NCBI GenBank assembly: GCA_910584495.1
Contig: CAJUAR010000003.1
Span: 1-64,000, forward strand
Length of the DNA stretch: 64,000 nt
Direction of reading: 5' to 3'
From: an uncultured Muribaculaceae bacterium
GTDB lineage: Bacteria > Bacteroidota > Bacteroidia > Bacteroidales > Muribaculaceae
Shown here: positions 31,993-40,390 of the stretch, piece after piece
How positions within the stretch are numbered: position 1 is the first letter of the stretch
Layout of the letters: each line of letters opens with the position of its first letter
Program-made: the position numbers and the translations under genes
Notes under the pieces: model-generated
Seen by the model: the letters and a program-made list of their open reading frames with translations, nothing else
Databases searched by the model: none
What the model was told of the DNA's origin: nothing

Positions 31993-33804
31993 TTAACAGT
32001 ACATAGCCTCTATCTCGTTGGCATAGTGGGCATTGATGGTTGGTCGACGTATTTTGAGAGTATTTGTGAGTTCGCCGTTCTCGATGGTGAACTCGCGAGG
32101 GAGGAGAGTGAAGCGCTTTATTTTTTCGAAACCGGCAAGGCCTTTCTGAAGTCGTTCGATACGTTCGGCGATAAACTTTTTGATTTCGGCATTCTGCACC
32201 AGGTCTTCGAGCGAATTGAACGAAATCTGGTGGCGGCGCGCATAGTCTTTGAGGGCTTCGAAAGCCGGTATGATTATTGCCGTCACATACTTGCGCTGGT
32301 CGCCGATAACTGCCACTTGCTCTATATATTTGTCTTCGCCAAGGCGGCTTTCTATGGCCTGTGGGGCTATATACTTGCCGTTTGAGGTTTTGAAAAGGTC
32401 CTTGAGACGTTCAGTGAGAATAAGGGCTCCGTTTTGGTCGAACAGACCGGCATCGCCGGTGCGGAACCAGCCGTCGGCAGTAAACACTTTGTGCTCCGGG
32501 TCGTCGATGCCGTAGTAGCCGCGCATCACCGTGGGGCCCTTGACAAGTATTTCGTTCTGTTCGCCTATTTTCACTTGTATTCCGGGAAGCGTTGTGCCCA
32601 CGGTGCCTATTTCATAACCAACCATTGGATAGCACGACACGGTGGCTGTGGTCTCCGACAGGCCATAGCCCACCACAATGTTTATGCCGCAGGCTTGGAG
32701 AAATTCCACGATGGTCGACGAGAGCGGGGCCCCGGCTGTGGGGAATATGTTGCCGTGGTCTATGCCTATGGCGGCTCGCAGCTTGGCAAAGACGGTGCGG
32801 TCGTAGAAGCGATATTTCATTTCGAGGAGCCGCGGAACTTCTATGCCCAGGCGGGCGTACTCGAGATTGCGTTTGGCACCTACTTTGAGGGCACGCTGCA
32901 CCATCAGTTTTGGGAGGCCCTTCATGGTGCCGATTTTCTCCTGCACGGCCACATACACTTTTTCCCAGAAACGAGGCACGGAGCACATGCACGTTGGCCG
33001 TGCAAGCTTGATGGCATCCTGGATTTGGCGCGGGTTTTTGTTGATCGACACTATTATTCCCTCGCTGAGGCAGAAATATGTCCATGCCTTTTCAAATATG
33101 TGGCTCAGAGGCAGGAAGCAGATTGAAGTGTCGGCATCGCTGAGCATGGTCAGAAGCTCGTGGTGAATGGGCAGCTGGGCATTGAAGCAGCTGTGCGGCA
33201 GAACGGCGCCTTTGGGCTCGCCGGTGGTGCCGCTGGTATATATCAGAGTGGCAATATCGTCGGGTCGTGCTTCGGCGGTGCGTTTGTCCACCTCGGCGCG
33301 GCATTTGACGCTTGCCACGGCTCCGAGCTCTAAAAGGTCGGAAAAGCGCAGGGTGTTGTCATCGTCCCTGTCTATATCGATATCGGCATCGATGGCTATT
33401 ATTTTCATCACTGTGCGGCAGCCTTCTACTATGCTGCGTGCTGCGCGGTACTGGCTCTGACTGCCTGCAAATATCAGCCTCGCGCCGGCATCGTTCACTA
33501 TATACTGCACTTGTTCGGGGCTCGAGGTGGCATATATCGATACGGGTACCGCACGGTTGCGGTAGCAGGCAAAGTCGGTAACGAGTATTTCGGGGCAGTT
33601 GGGAGCGAAGACTGCCACCATATCGGCGGGGCGGATTCCCAACACTTCGAGTGCATAGGCCACCTTGTCGACCTGGTCGGCAAACTGAAGCCATGTTGTG
33701 GGCACAAGGCTTTTCGTATCCATGTTTATGGTCCGGAAAGCTTCGCGCTCGGAAGCATAGCGACGGCTGAGTGTTCGCGGCAATTGTGTGAGTATGTTAC
33801 TCAT
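31993..33804 (-). CDS. Long-chain acyl-CoA ligase (AMP-forming)
   Basis: A 603-aa adenylate-forming enzyme. The P-loop is TLIYTSGTTGEPKGAVLPH, with VGYGLSETTATVSCYP (A5 region) and GWFRTGDAGLFDQNG, then LKDLFKTSNGKYIAPQAIE (hinge and the K-x-x-x-x-x-G-K region). This pattern is of the FadD-type AMP-dependent synthetases that activate fatty acids, in Bacteroidetes often linked to lipid recycling. It is the first gene of the five-gene minus operon; a -7 box is at 33834-33841. Confidence 0.88.
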   Translation of the reverse strand: MSNILTQLPRTLSRRYASEREAFRTINMDTKSLVPTTWLQFADQVDKVAYALEVLGIRPADMVAVFAPNCPEILVTDFACYRNRAVPVSIYATSSPEQVQYIVNDAGARLIFAGSQSQYRAARSIVEGCRTVMKIIAIDADIDIDRDDDNTLRFSDLLELGAVASVKCRAEVDKRTAEARPDDIATLIYTSGTTGEPKGAVLPHSCFNAQLPIHHELLTMLSDADTSICFLPLSHIFEKAWTYFCLSEGIIVSINKNPRQIQDAIKLARPTCMCSVPRFWEKVYVAVQEKIGTMKGLPKLMVQRALKVGAKRNLEYARLGIEVPRLLEMKYRFYDRTVFAKLRAAIGIDHGNIFPTAGAPLSSTIVEFLQACGINIVVGYGLSETTATVSCYPMVGYEIGTVGTTLPGIQVKIGEQNEILVKGPTVMRGYYGIDDPEHKVFTADGWFRTGDAGLFDQNGALILTERLKDLFKTSNGKYIAPQAIESRLGEDKYIEQVAVIGDQRKYVTAIIIPAFEALKDYARRHQISFNSLEDLVQNAEIKKFIAERIERLQKGLAGFEKIKRFTLLPREFTIENGELTNTLKIRRPTINAHYANEIEAMYC

Positions 33805-33833
33805 AAAGTTTCTTTCCTTCTTGTTTTACTGTG

Positions 33834-33841
33834 CAAAGTTA
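33834..33841 (-). promoter_or_regulatory. -7 box of the acyl-CoA ligase / methionine operon
   Basis: On the minus strand the bases read TAACTTTG, 29 nt before the ATG at 33804. A TTTG on the minus strand at 33868-33865 is 23 bp away, slightly too far for a good -33 box. Confidence 0.55.
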
Positions 33842-34091
33842 CATTCTTTGCCTTTGTTTATAAACAAAATAGCACGACAAAATGACGTACTGTTAACAAA
33901 TCTTTCCATCATCAGCATTCGATGTTAAATAGTGTTAACGGTTTATTCTGCAATGTAAAGGTAAAAGCCGGTAGCGATTATTTCATTGATTCAAGTTTCG
34001 CTTGTACGGTGCTTGCCGAAGATTCTCCTGTGGCTCGTTAGTCGCAATGCTTTGATAAGCACCGGAGGTGCTTATTCAACATTGCCCGAAG
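33842..34091. other. Intergenic stretch between divergent genes
   Basis: No ORF, RNA gene or recognised riboswitch is evident in these 250 bases, apart from the palindrome at 34055-34075. Several AT-rich GTTAA stretches (TGTTAACAAA, AGTGTTAACGG) occur near 33890 and 33935. Confidence 0.5.
34055..34075. repeat. Palindrome ATAAGCACC-GGA-GGTGCTTAT
   Basis: Perfect 9-bp arms with a 3-nt loop GGA. Its centre CCGGAGG matches the palindrome at 22494-22506 read on the opposite strand. It is not followed by a T-tract and lies 17 bp before a strong promoter, so it may be an operator or a REP-like repeat. Confidence 0.55.
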
Positions 34092-34123
34092 TTTGGTGTT
34101 ATAATTATAAATAATTAACTTTG
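34092..34123 (+). promoter_or_regulatory. Promoter of the small membrane protein gene
   Basis: TTTG (34092-34095) and TAACTTTG (34116-34123) are 20 bp apart, a full consensus match. The ATG follows 19 nt after the -7 box. Confidence 0.75.
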
Positions 34124-34142
34124 CCAAAAGAAACGCTAAGCA

Positions 34143-34499
34143 ATGAACACGGACAATAATATAACTAACAACACTACAATTAAAACTAACGAAGATGGAG
34201 CCAGGCATGCCGAAGCGTCCGAGCCCGAAAGAACTGTAATCATAAAATCTGGAGGCTCCGGACGTGTCCTTGCATGGTCGGCAGCCGGTGTGGCCCTGGC
34301 ATCATATATCCTCCTTCTCATGACCAGCGGCATCATTGCCATGATTGTTGCCGCCTTCGGGCTGGTGTTAGGTTTCATTGCAGCCAACAAGACCAAGGGC
34401 GCGCTGCATCGTCTTGCCGTGACGGCAATTATCGCCTCGGCAGTTCTTGTCGCTGTCCTCGCCGCCTTTGTTTTGGTTATCCGATTAGGCTTGAACTGA
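34143..34499 (+). CDS. Hypothetical two-helix membrane protein
   Basis: A 118-aa protein. A polar, Asn/Thr-rich N-terminal tail of about 40 residues (NTDNNITNNTTIKTNED) is followed by two close hydrophobic helices (VLAWSAAGVALASYILLLMT and a longer AIMIVAAFGLVLGFIAA), a short basic loop NKTKGALHR and a third (LAVTAIIASAVLVAVLAAFVLVI). The layout resembles small DUF4190-like membrane proteins, but no clear family motif is present. It has a consensus promoter and appears monocistronic. Confidence 0.7.
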   Translation: MNTDNNITNNTTIKTNEDGARHAEASEPERTVIIKSGGSGRVLAWSAAGVALASYILLLMTSGIIAMIVAAFGLVLGFIAANKTKGALHRLAVTAIIASAVLVAVLAAFVLVIRLGLN

Positions 34500-34609
34500 T
34501 TCAGTGCCGGTTTGTCAGCCGGAGGGGCTTCCTTCTGCAACTGAGAAGGGGACATAAGCGGCAAAATGTTAAATTTCGGCTGTTAATGCAACTTTTGTGC
34601 CGATTTTGC

Positions 34610-34640
34610 TTGGTTTTTTCGTAAAAATGATTTAACTTTG
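34610..34640 (+). promoter_or_regulatory. Promoter of the secreted protein at 34742
   Basis: TTG (34610-34612) and TAACTTTG (34633-34640) are 20 bp apart. The predicted leader is about 95 nt long, the longest in the window with a clear promoter; no known riboswitch is recognised in it. Confidence 0.65.
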
Positions 34641-34741
34641 CGAACGAAACGACATATTTGAGCCGCAAGAGTATGACTGGATGCATAGTTTTCGTGCCGA
34701 ATGTGAAAGTTTTACAATGTCTTACCTAATCATTATACTGA

Positions 34742-36451
34742 ATGAAAAAATCTTTACTTCTCACTCTTGCAGCCCTGTCAGTCGGTTCTATGGCACAGGC
34801 CGAAGATAATTTCGCCAAGGTCTACGAAAATGCCGCCATCCAGTATATTTCGCCCAACGGCCAGTATGCTGCCGGTTCATTTAATGAGACCACCACTTTC
34901 TTCAACCTTTCCGAAGGCAAGATGACCGTCTTCACACCGGCAACCGACGACAACGGCAACTATCTCGACTACAACGAATCTTACCAGGTGGGTAACGGCA
35001 ACGTTCTGAGCAACACCGGCATACTGTTGTGCTCCGACAACAATAACAGCTCCACCACATACTACGAAAACGGCGTGTGGAAAGAACTTTCGGCCAAAGG
35101 CTCGCAAGAAAACGCCACCAACTGTGTGAACAGCATCACCCCCGACGGCTCGCGCATCTGCGGCAGCCTCGGTGTCTACCAGATGACCATCGATGAAGAC
35201 AAGACCATGCTCAGCCCCTGCTACTGGGATCGTCAGGCCGACGGTACATACTCCGACCCCATCATGCTTCCCGTGCCCGAAACAGTGCCGCTGGGCCGCA
35301 TTCCTCAGTACATTACCGCCAACGCCATAAGCCACGACGGCAAGGTGATTGCCGGACAGATTACCGAATATTCAGGCATGCTTCAGTTCCCCATCGTCTA
35401 TATCCAGGACGAAAACGGTGAATGGTCCTACAAGCTCCCCGGACTCGGCCTTTTCAATCCCGACGGTGTTGTGCTCCCCGAAGACCCCGGAGAAGGCCCG
35501 GAAATGCCCAGTGCACAGCAATACATGTCGGAGGAAGCAAAAGCAGCCTATGATGAAGCATACGCAAAATACCAGCAGACATGGGATCCGGCGCTCTTTC
35601 CCAATGAAACCGACTACCTCACCCCTGAACAACTGGCAGCATACAACGAAGCTATCGAAAAATATAATGTACTCGCCGAAGCTTACAACGAAAAGCTTAT
35701 GGCATTCTACGAGGCTTTCGACCAGATTTTGTATTCTTCGCCAAACTTTGTGTTCAACAATGTATTCCTTAGCCCCGACGGCAAGAAATATTATGTGAGC
35801 AATGAAATTCAAAGTGAATCCTTCTGGGATCCTAACACTTACGAGGTATATTGCATCGACATCGAAACCGATGCTGTAGAGAAATATATCGCCCCCGGCT
35901 ACGGCATGATCGTCACCGCCGTGCCCGACAACGACGTGGTTCTTGGCTCCTACAATAAAGCAACAGGCTTCGAAACCGATGTGATCTATCCCGCCTATAT
36001 CGTTAAAGATGGTATAGTGACACCGTTTGCCGACTATCTCGGCGAATTTTCGGCAGAAGTGGCAACATGGATGGAAGAAAACATGTTGCACGAAATCGAA
36101 GTGTACAATATGGAAACCGGAGACATCGATGTTATCGATATGCTTACCTTGGGTATTGCCTCCGCATCGGCCGACCTCAAGAAAATCTCCTTCTCGTGCG
36201 TGCCCCTGTGGCCACCATACAACAATGCCGAAACAGCCCTCTTCGAACTTGACAAGGTCAACACCGGTGTCGCTGCCGTCGAGGCCGCAAAAGATGCCGT
36301 GGCTGTGAGCGTATATAATGTTGGCGGCGTTTGCCTGCTCAATAACGTTACTCCCGCCGCTGCCGAGGCTGCTCAGCTTGCCAAAGGTGTCTATGTTGTG
36401 AAGACAACATACGCCGACGGCACTGTCAAGAGCGAAAAACTTGTCAAATAA
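34742..36451 (+). CDS. Secreted beta-propeller-like protein with sorting tail
   Basis: A 569-aa exported protein. A signal peptide (MKKSLLLTLAALSVGSMAQA) leads into repeats of the form ISPNGQYAAGSF / ITPDGSRICGSL / ISHDGKVIAGQI / LSPDGKKYYVSN, each S/T-P-D/N-G or S-H-D-G, typical of propeller blades. A helical insertion of about 75 residues (MPSAQQYMSEEAKAAYDEAY and the region after) interrupts the propeller near residues 258-335. The C-terminus (VSVYNVGGVCLLNNV, then KGVYVVKTTYADGTVKSEKL) looks like a type IX secretion-type tail. Function unknown; strong own promoter at 34610-34640. Confidence 0.7.
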   Translation: MKKSLLLTLAALSVGSMAQAEDNFAKVYENAAIQYISPNGQYAAGSFNETTTFFNLSEGKMTVFTPATDDNGNYLDYNESYQVGNGNVLSNTGILLCSDNNNSSTTYYENGVWKELSAKGSQENATNCVNSITPDGSRICGSLGVYQMTIDEDKTMLSPCYWDRQADGTYSDPIMLPVPETVPLGRIPQYITANAISHDGKVIAGQITEYSGMLQFPIVYIQDENGEWSYKLPGLGLFNPDGVVLPEDPGEGPEMPSAQQYMSEEAKAAYDEAYAKYQQTWDPALFPNETDYLTPEQLAAYNEAIEKYNVLAEAYNEKLMAFYEAFDQILYSSPNFVFNNVFLSPDGKKYYVSNEIQSESFWDPNTYEVYCIDIETDAVEKYIAPGYGMIVTAVPDNDVVLGSYNKATGFETDVIYPAYIVKDGIVTPFADYLGEFSAEVATWMEENMLHEIEVYNMETGDIDVIDMLTLGIASASADLKKISFSCVPLWPPYNNAETALFELDKVNTGVAAVEAAKDAVAVSVYNVGGVCLLNNVTPAAAEAAQLAKGVYVVKTTYADGTVKSEKLVK

Positions 36452-36472
36452 TACACTCTAAACAATAAAAAA

Positions 36473-36507
36473 CCCATGGGGAAAGGGCTGATTGCCCTCC
36501 CCGTGGG
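36473..36507 (+). terminator. Long nested hairpin between secreted protein and TlpA-like gene
   Basis: CCCA/TGGG, GGGGA/TCCCC and GGGC/GCCC form one nested stem with loop TGATT. It starts 21 nt past the stop. Only CATTGTCTT follows rather than a T-tract, so it could be an intercistronic processing or attenuating hairpin. Confidence 0.5.
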
Positions 36508-36535
36508 CATTGTCTTAATCTTACGAAACACTGAA

Positions 36536-37051
36536 ATGTATAAGAAATTCACATCGATTGTAGCTCTGGTGCTCTGCATGGCTTTTGCCATCGACGGCTA
36601 TGCCCAGCTCCCCTCCGTTACGGTGAAGGACCTCAAAGGACGCAGCATCGACACTGCCAAACTGAACAATGGAGGCAAACCGTTTGCCATCAGTTTCTTT
36701 GCCACATGGTGCAAACCTTGCATGCGTGAGCTCAAAGCAATCAACGAGGTATATGCCGACTGGCAGGATGAGACCGGCATGAAGATGTATATCGTATCCA
36801 TCGACGAAGCACAGAACGCCAACAAGGTCAAACCTCTTGTCGATGCCGAAGGCTGGGAGTACGACGTGCTGCTGGACAGCAATAGCGATTTCTTCCGTGC
36901 CCTGGGCCTGCAGATGGTGCCCCACGTGCTTGTTGTCGACGGCAACGGCAAAGTGGTATACACACACTCCGGTTATACCGACGGCTCCGAAACCGAAATT
37001 ATCAAAACTATTCGCGGCCTCAAAAACAAGAAAGCCGCCAAGAAAAAATAA
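36536..37051 (+). CDS. TlpA-like thioredoxin-fold protein, exported
   Basis: A 171-aa protein with a signal peptide (MYKKFTSIVALVLCMAFAIDGYA) and an AhpC/TSA-Redoxin type thioredoxin fold. The active site is FFATWCKPCMRELKAI (CKPC); the cis-Pro is in LQMVPHVLVVDGNGKV. It ends in a Lys-rich tail. It probably reduces disulfides of envelope proteins. The open frame extends upstream through the hairpin at 36473, but the signal peptide marks 36536 as the start. The neighbours, a DUF6029 outer-membrane protein and Omp28-like proteins with CxxC motifs, suggest a redox-linked envelope set. Confidence 0.88.
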   Translation: MYKKFTSIVALVLCMAFAIDGYAQLPSVTVKDLKGRSIDTAKLNNGGKPFAISFFATWCKPCMRELKAINEVYADWQDETGMKMYIVSIDEAQNANKVKPLVDAEGWEYDVLLDSNSDFFRALGLQMVPHVLVVDGNGKVVYTHSGYTDGSETEIIKTIRGLKNKKAAKKK

Positions 37052-37081
37052 AAGACAGCTACTCATCTCTGCGCGAGCATT

Positions 37082-38752
37082 ATGAAAATAGCCAGACTAC
37101 TTGCTCTTGCCGCCATAGGCTCTTTCGTGGGCGGCGCAATACCTGCCTCCGCTATCAACATCGGCGATGGCGGCGTGGCCCTGCACGGCAGCGTGCAGGC
37201 CGACATCCTATTTCCCGAAGAGGACGAGGCCATCAACACCGGCACATACAGCCACAAACAACTATTCAACACCTATGCCGACCTCAACCTCATCAGCCGA
37301 TATGTGGATGCCGGCGTGCGTGCCGAGTTCATGAAATGGCCTCTGCCGGGCTATGAGAACGACTTTGCAGGATGGGGCATTCCACACATCTATGCAAAGG
37401 GGCGTTTCAAAGGTTTCGAGCTCACTGCCGGTGACTTCTACGAGCAGTTTGGCAGCGGTTTCATCCTCCGCACATACGAAGAACGTGCGTTGGGCATCGA
37501 CAACAGCATACGTGGCGGTCGCCTCAAGGTGACGGCAATCCCCGGTGTGCGCCTCACCGTGCTCGGCGGTCTCCAACGACGCTACTGGGACTGGCATAAA
37601 AAGTCGCAAGTCTATGGCGCCGATGCCGAAATCTCGCTCGAACAGTTATTCAGCGGCCTGAGCAAGCGCAACATTACCTGGACCTTCGGCGCATCATACG
37701 TGCTCAAGCACGAAGACAAAACCGACGTGGGCATTGAAGGCACCGACTATATTCTCAACCTGCCCGAAAATGTGAACGCCTTCGACCTCCGCTCGCAGTT
37801 CCAGAAACAAAACGTAACCCTGATGGGCGAATTTGCCTGGAAGGGACAGGACCCGTCGTTCGACAATAAATATACCTACGGCAAAGGGACGGCCGTCATG
37901 CTCAGCGCATCCTATTCTCGCTCGGGCCTCAGCGCTCTGGTGCAGGCCAAACGCAGCGAAAACATGGCCTTCCGCAGCCAGCGCGACATGAGCGGCACTT
38001 CGGCCTTCCTCAACAATATGCCGGCTTTTGCCTACCTACACACCTACGCCCTGCCGGCCCTCTATCCCTATGCCACTCAGGCAGCTCCCGGCGAATGGGC
38101 GTTCCAGGGCTCTTTCTCCTACACCTTTAAACGTCGCACCGCCCTTGGCGGTCGCTACGGCACCAAACTCAAAATCAACGCCTCCTATATCCGCGCCCTC
38201 GACCACAAAGACCCGAAGGAACTGATTCCCGGCACTATTGCAGGTACCGACGGAAGCAAGACCTCATTCTTCGGCATGGGCAAGCGCTACTACCACGACT
38301 TCAACATCCAGATCGAAAAGAAGTGGAGCCGCTCGGTGAACCAGACGTTCATGTACATGAACCAGTACTACGACAAGACGGCAATCGAAGGCCACGGCGG
38401 CCAGATCAAGGCCAATATCTTTGTGGTTGACACCAAGTGGAAAATCGACGACCGCTTCACTCTCCGAAACGAGCTGCAGTACCTGCAGACTCGCCAGGAC
38501 GACAAAGACTGGGCCTACGGCCTTGTGGAGCTCTCGATTGCTCCATATCTGATGGTGACGGCTTCGGACATGTGGAACTTCGGCAGCACACACACTCACT
38601 ACTATAACTTCGGCGTGGCCGGTAACTACCGTTCCAACCGTCTGCAGCTGAGCTATGGACGCACTCGCGCCGGTTTCAACTGCTCGGGCGGCGTATGCCG
38701 ATGGGTGCCCGCAACACGCGGCTTCCAAATCGCCTATGCTTATACTTTTTGA
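37082..38752 (+). CDS. DUF6029-like outer-membrane beta-barrel protein
   Basis: A 556-aa exported protein. After a signal peptide (LLALAAIGSFVGGAIPASA) the sequence is dominated by amphipathic beta strands with aromatic girdles (FNTYADLNLISRYVDAGVRAEF, GFELTAGDFYEQFGSGFILR) and ends in an aromatic residue (IAYAYTF), the usual sign of outer-membrane insertion. YEQFGSGFILRTYEERALGIDN recalls Bacteroidetes DUF6029 proteins, the TonB-independent porin-like family beside TlpA and Omp28 genes. Substrate unknown. It begins 30 nt after the TlpA-like gene. Confidence 0.7.
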   Translation: MKIARLLALAAIGSFVGGAIPASAINIGDGGVALHGSVQADILFPEEDEAINTGTYSHKQLFNTYADLNLISRYVDAGVRAEFMKWPLPGYENDFAGWGIPHIYAKGRFKGFELTAGDFYEQFGSGFILRTYEERALGIDNSIRGGRLKVTAIPGVRLTVLGGLQRRYWDWHKKSQVYGADAEISLEQLFSGLSKRNITWTFGASYVLKHEDKTDVGIEGTDYILNLPENVNAFDLRSQFQKQNVTLMGEFAWKGQDPSFDNKYTYGKGTAVMLSASYSRSGLSALVQAKRSENMAFRSQRDMSGTSAFLNNMPAFAYLHTYALPALYPYATQAAPGEWAFQGSFSYTFKRRTALGGRYGTKLKINASYIRALDHKDPKELIPGTIAGTDGSKTSFFGMGKRYYHDFNIQIEKKWSRSVNQTFMYMNQYYDKTAIEGHGGQIKANIFVVDTKWKIDDRFTLRNELQYLQTRQDDKDWAYGLVELSIAPYLMVTASDMWNFGSTHTHYYNFGVAGNYRSNRLQLSYGRTRAGFNCSGGVCRWVPATRGFQIAYAYTF

Positions 38753-38792
38753 AAATTAAGAATTTAAAATGCATAATGCATAATTATAACTC

Positions 38793-38805
38793 GTTGCGAA
38801 GCAAC
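38793..38805. repeat. Palindrome GTTGC-GAA-GCAAC
   Basis: A perfect 5-bp stem with GAA loop between two genes, preceded by two ATGCAT-like repeats (ATGCATAATGCAT). The GAA loop and CGAAG core recur in the inverted repeats of the transposase element at 44319-45017. Confidence 0.5.
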
Positions 38806-38826
38806 ATAAGCTCTAACTTGTAAGTA

Positions 38827-39636
38827 ATGAAAAAATATATATTCTCTCTCCTTGCGGCAGCTCTTCTCTTTACGGGCTGCGACGATATTGCCACCGACGA
38901 CCGCTTTATCGAAGTGGAAGGCGTAACGCCAAAGCGTGCCGTACTGCTCGAAGACTTCACCGGGCAGAAGTGCATGAACTGTCCCACAGCACACGAAAGC
39001 ATCGACCGATTCATCGAACAATACGGCGATGCAGTCATTCCCGTTGCCGTTCACTGCGGAGGCTTCGGCATCGCTCCCTCCAAACGACAGGTGGGCCTCA
39101 TGCAGCCCGAAGGCAACACCTACAACGACCGCTGGGGAATCAACGAATGGCCTAAAGGCGTTGTGAACCGCAGCAGCGGGGCCCTCAATCCCGAAGGATG
39201 GGCATCTGCGCTGCGAGCCGAGCTCGACAAAGAACCGAGAACCGGTATCGATCTTTCAGCCATGCTCGACGACGAGGGCAAGAACATTGTTGTGGAATGT
39301 ACGCTAAAACCCCTGGCCACCTTCGACGGTCGCCTGACGGTGTGGGTGGTGGAGGACGGGATTGTTGCACGCCAGACAATGCCCGACGGCTCGACAAACC
39401 GCGAATATGTTCACAACCATGTGTTCCGAGCTGTGCTTAGCGATGTCAACGGCGATGCCGTGAAACTTGTCGACGGTGTTCACCAGAGCCGTTCCTACTC
39501 TGCCGAGGTGCGTGTGGAATACCAGGGAAATAAGGAAACGTGGAACACCGACAATCTATCCATTGTGGCATTTGTGGAAGGTGCCGACGGCGTGGAACAA
39601 GCTGCACGAACTAAAGTTGAGAAATCAAACGAATAA
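38827..39636 (+). CDS. Omp28-like lipoprotein
   Basis: A 269-aa lipoprotein: signal LLAAALLFTGC (lipobox FTGC, Cys at residue 18) and then an Omp28 domain with the CxxC-type motif LLEDFTGQKCMNCPTAHESIDRF. The fold is thioredoxin-like followed by a beta-sandwich. Omp28 was described as a surface protein in Porphyromonas; its role is unclear and may be redox related. It is 74 nt after the DUF6029 gene, with the palindrome at 38793 between. Confidence 0.83.
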   Translation: MKKYIFSLLAAALLFTGCDDIATDDRFIEVEGVTPKRAVLLEDFTGQKCMNCPTAHESIDRFIEQYGDAVIPVAVHCGGFGIAPSKRQVGLMQPEGNTYNDRWGINEWPKGVVNRSSGALNPEGWASALRAELDKEPRTGIDLSAMLDDEGKNIVVECTLKPLATFDGRLTVWVVEDGIVARQTMPDGSTNREYVHNHVFRAVLSDVNGDAVKLVDGVHQSRSYSAEVRVEYQGNKETWNTDNLSIVAFVEGADGVEQAARTKVEKSNE

Positions 39637-39662
39637 TCTGAACTACAATAAACAAGCGATTT

Positions 39663-40358
39663 ATGAAGAAATTTTATACTCTTTTTGCTTCGCTGGCATT
39701 TATCTTTGCCGCGAACGCTGCCAACAACAAACTCACATTCTTTATCGGCGAGACACCCATTGAAAACGGAAGCACTGTTGAGTTCAACGACCTTACGGTG
39801 GTAGAAGACTTCGGCGATGGCTGGGGCGAGGTTAAATACGAGCCCAAACTGTTTTTGACCAACGACTTCTATTCCAGCAAAATCAAAGTTACTGCTAAAT
39901 GCACAAGCGGAGAGACTGTGATGATGTGCTGCGGAGGGCTCTGCGGATCGGGCGTGGAAGTTGTGAAAGACAACCTTAAGATGCAGGCCGCCAGCACCCT
40001 TCCTCTTGAGTTCCACTGGGAAAATTCTGAAATTGAAATTGCCGCCGTGCCCGAAATCACCGTTGAGTTCGAAGCTTTCGACGGCTCCGGCAAAAATTCG
40101 CCCGCTTCATTCACCCTGGTAATGAAAAAGAATGCCGGTGTTGAGAACATCGCCGCCGCTGCATATGTGCGCTTCAGCGGCAAAACTCTTTACTACAACG
40201 TCGCTTCGGCTTCGCAGCTTACTCTCTACAGTATCATTGGCACTCCCGTGCTAAGCCGGAATGTGAGCGGCAACGGCAGCGTAAGCCTCGACGGGCTCGC
40301 CAAAGGGTGCTACATCTACTCCCTGGCTGGCAAAACTGGCAAAATATACGTGAAATAA
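39663..40358 (+). CDS. Hypothetical secreted protein with sorting tail
   Basis: A 231-aa exported protein: signal MKKFYTLFASLAFIFAANA, a beta-rich domain (about 22-150, FFIGETPIENGSTVEFNDLT) and a C-terminal tail (VRFSGKTLYYNVASASQLTL, then GCYIYSLAGKTGKIYVK) of type IX secretion type. One Cys-Cys pair (MMCCGGLC) sits mid-domain. No family is recognised. It is 26 nt after the Omp28 lipoprotein and 32 nt before another Omp28-like gene, so all three are probably one transcript. Confidence 0.65.
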   Translation: MKKFYTLFASLAFIFAANAANNKLTFFIGETPIENGSTVEFNDLTVVEDFGDGWGEVKYEPKLFLTNDFYSSKIKVTAKCTSGETVMMCCGGLCGSGVEVVKDNLKMQAASTLPLEFHWENSEIEIAAVPEITVEFEAFDGSGKNSPASFTLVMKKNAGVENIAAAAYVRFSGKTLYYNVASASQLTLYSIIGTPVLSRNVSGNGSVSLDGLAKGCYIYSLAGKTGKIYVK

Positions 40359-40390
40359 ACCAATTTATCATTAACTTAATTCCAGAGCAA

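Noticed and set aside
36473..36507. Riboswitch upstream of the TlpA-like gene
   Set aside because: It is a single nested hairpin without the multi-stem core of any known riboswitch.
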